Source: Candidatus Omnitrophota bacterium
Lineage (GTDB): Bacteria; Omnitrophota; Gorgyraeia; Zapsychrales; Zapsychraceae
Length of the DNA: 5,805 nucleotides
Direction of reading: 5' to 3'
Assembly (NCBI GenBank): GCA_016217585.1
Contig: JACRHQ010000033.1
Span: 1 to 5,805, forward strand
Shown here: piece by piece, positions 4,053 through 5,805 of the stretch
Layout: every line of letters starts with the position of its first letter
Numbering within the stretch: the stretch's first letter is position 1
Position numbers and translations under genes: made by a program
Notes under the pieces: model-generated
What the model saw: the letters and a program-made list of their open reading frames with translations, nothing else
Told to the model about the DNA's origin: nothing
Databases searched by the model: none

Positions 4053-5805
4053 AGCGAATCCGCCGACGCTGTCCCCGCTTCCCCGACGGTCGTTAAATCC
4101 ATTGATGTGAAGGGCAACAAGACGATCAGTGTGAGCGCTATCCTGGCGAAAATCAAGACCAGGGTCGGCCAGGAATACATCCAGTCGGTCCTCAGCGACG
4201 ATTTAAAGCGGCTCTACAATACGGGATATTTCTCGGACGTCCGGGTCGACAGGCAGCCGCAGGACGGCGGCGTGAAAGTTATATTTCTCATCGAGGAAAA
4301 ACCCGTCATCGACAAAGTCACCTTTTCGAAGGTCGCGTATTTTTCTCCCAAGGTCCTTGTCAAAAAGATCAAGACCCAGGGGGGGAAATTTCTGGATAAC
4401 AAATCTCTCAAGGACGACGAGAACACGATCAAGGAGCTTTACGCCAAGAAGGGTTTGACGCTGGCCGAGGTGGAGACGCAGACTTCCAGGGATGAAGCGA
4501 CCGGCAAGGTCAACGTCCATTTCATCATCCGGGAAGGTCAGAGGGTGAGGATCCGCCGGATCAATGTCGACGGGAACGTGAAGTACAAGGACAAGCAGAT
4601 CATCAGGATCATCAAGGCCCGCGCCAAGACGGTCTTTAATTCGGGATATTTGAGCGAGGAAACCCTGCAGCAGGACATGGAGCGGATCCTTTCGTTTTAC
4701 GAACAGCACGGGTTTATTGACGCCAAGGCGGATTACGCTGTTGAACAGCGCCCCAAAGGCTTCATTGACGTCAAGATCGCTATCAGCGAAGGCCGGCAAT
4801 ACATGGTCGGGCATATTGTCGTTTCCGGGAATGCCGTGGTCCCCGAGAGCGATGTCCTCAACGCCATGGAAGATATCAAGGTCAACAACGTTTTCAGCCG
4901 CGAAAAATTAAGCGTCGATATTTCGCGCATCCGGTCGCTTTATTTCGACAAGGGCTATATCTTCGCGGACGTGCGTGATGCCACGTCTCTGGACCCGGAG
5001 ACGGGGAACGTGGATATCCGTCTTGACGTGACGGAAGGCAGCGTGGCTTATGTGAATAAAATCAAGGTCCAGGGGAACGCCCGCACCAGGGATATCGTCA
5101 TCCGCCGGGAGTTGAGGTTAAACCCGGGCGACCGGTTTGACGGCGGGAAGCTCAAGCGCAGCAAAGAACGTCTGACCAACCTGCAATATTTTGAGGACGT
5201 CGGGTTCGACATCGAAGATACCGACCAAAACGACCGCAAGGACCTGGTGGTCCAGGTCAAGGAAGCCAAGACAGGGAGTTTCAGCTTCGGCGGCGGGTTC
5301 AGCACCGTGGACAAAGTCATCGGGTTTATCGAGGTCGAGCAGAGAAATTTTGATTTTACCAACTGGCCTACGTTCACCGGGGGCGGCCAAAACCTGAAGC
5401 TGCGCGCGGAAACCGGATCGACCAGGAACAATCTGCTTTTGAGTTTTACCGAGCCGTGGATCTTCGACCATCCGGTCTCCGGCGGGTTTGACGCCTTCCG
5501 TACCGAGCGCACCCGCGCGCAGGACATCGGTTACGCCTACGCGGAAAAGAGGGTCGGCGGCAATATCCGTTTGGGGAAGGAGTTCTCCGAACACACCACC
5601 GGCCGCCTCAGTTATCGGCGGGAGGACGTAACGATCCAGGATTTGGAGAGTAACGTCTCCGCGGATTTGCTGGCCGAGGAAGGGACCAATGCCGTCAGTT
5701 CCCTTGGGGGTTCTGTGACCTGGAATTCCACGGACAGCAGTTTTAATCCGACCAAGGGATTGATTGTGACCGGATCAACGGATCTGGCCGGGGGTCCCCT
5801 GGGAG
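3966..5805 (+). CDS. bamA: Outer membrane protein assembly factor BamA, N-terminal part (3' truncated)
   Basis: BamA (Omp85 family) is the core of the machine that folds and inserts beta-barrel proteins into the outer membrane. The gene stays open to the right edge; 613 residues are visible of roughly 750-850 expected. A signal peptide opens the protein: basic MRFSR, a hydrophobic stretch at 6-18 and a likely cleavage after A27 or A29 (APA). Five POTRA repeats follow at about 43-113, 114-192, 193-277, 278-359 and 360-437; the first, third, fourth and fifth each have a V-x-GN strand end near their start. The barrel begins near 438 with SFSFGGGFS, then VEQRNFDF, SFTEPWIFDHP and, near the edge, FNPTKG (593-598). 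The late VRGF/Y-type loop-6 motif is beyond the window. TTG 3966 gives a better signal peptide and a Shine-Dalgarno; in-frame ATG 3951 would prefix MEFTA and is the alternative start. Confidence 0.95.
   Translation, partial: MRFSRVLFIVLCAFLGLAPMQQNAVSAPASESADAVPASPTVVKSIDVKGNKTISVSAILAKIKTRVGQEYIQSVLSDDLKRLYNTGYFSDVRVDRQPQDGGVKVIFLIEEKPVIDKVTFSKVAYFSPKVLVKKIKTQGGKFLDNKSLKDDENTIKELYAKKGLTLAEVETQTSRDEATGKVNVHFIIREGQRVRIRRINVDGNVKYKDKQIIRIIKARAKTVFNSGYLSEETLQQDMERILSFYEQHGFIDAKADYAVEQRPKGFIDVKIAISEGRQYMVGHIVVSGNAVVPESDVLNAMEDIKVNNVFSREKLSVDISRIRSLYFDKGYIFADVRDATSLDPETGNVDIRLDVTEGSVAYVNKIKVQGNARTRDIVIRRELRLNPGDRFDGGKLKRSKERLTNLQYFEDVGFDIEDTDQNDRKDLVVQVKEAKTGSFSFGGGFSTVDKVIGFIEVEQRNFDFTNWPTFTGGGQNLKLRAETGSTRNNLLLSFTEPWIFDHPVSGGFDAFRTERTRAQDIGYAYAEKRVGGNIRLGKEFSEHTTGRLSYRREDVTIQDLESNVSADLLAEEGTNAVSSLGGSVTWNSTDSSFNPTKGLIVTGSTDLAGGPLG

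Noticed and set aside
4203..4814. 203-codon open frame on the minus strand within bamA
   Set aside because: It lies wholly antisense to the POTRA region of bamA, and its D/L/V-rich composition is what reverse reading of the plus-strand codons produces.
1..5805. A novel defence, mobile or accessory system
   Set aside because: Every stretch over 70 bases is accounted for by a known housekeeping gene; there are no direct or inverted repeats suggestive of mobile elements, no spacer-repeat pattern and no unexplained gene.

Overview
This window is a compact, all-plus-strand block of housekeeping genes from a diderm (Gram-negative-type) bacterium. The order is rplY(ctc, 3' end) - pth - rpsF - ssb - rpsR - rplI - dnaB - bamA (5' part). 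The base composition looks moderately GC-rich by eye; I did not compute it. A complete BamA N-terminus with POTRA repeats and the start of a beta-barrel shows an outer membrane. The mix of features (CTC-type L25, ssb between rpsF and rpsR, frequent TTG starts, bamA directly after dnaB) would fit an uncultivated lineage such as Omnitrophota/PVC-related bacteria. That taxonomic guess is inference from gene style only and is weak.

Layout: positions 1-389 hold the C-terminal part of ribosomal protein L25/CTC with a long Glu/Lys-rich tail. Peptidyl-tRNA hydrolase follows (408-992, TTG start), then S6 (1005-1307), SSB (1343-1789), S18 (best start TTG 1819, to 2115), L9 (2139-2582) and the replicative helicase DnaB (2564-3895, overlapping rplI by 19 bases). 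Gaps from rplY to dnaB are at most about 35 bases and hold no terminator-like hairpin, so these genes are probably one transcription unit whose main promoter lies upstream of the window. The largest gap, 70 bases after dnaB, holds a perfect consensus sigma70-type promoter (TTGACA, 17-base spacer, TATAAT). Its -35 box contains the dnaB stop codon. This promoter should drive bamA, which runs off the right edge inside its beta-barrel.

Function: the first seven genes serve translation (L25, S6, S18, L9, Pth recycling of peptidyl-tRNA) and replication (SSB, DnaB). This is the widely conserved rpsF-ssb-rpsR / rplI-dnaB neighbourhood. bamA opens a separate, independently promoted outer-membrane biogenesis segment.

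I found no mobile element, CRISPR array, RNA gene, toxin-antitoxin pair or undescribed system. The points worth a second look are small: the consensus promoter embedded in a stop codon, an SSB whose C-terminal tip departs from DDDIPF, an S18 with a PGWG-PGWG repeat in an N-terminal extension, the rplI/dnaB overlap, and start-site choices that favour TTG.
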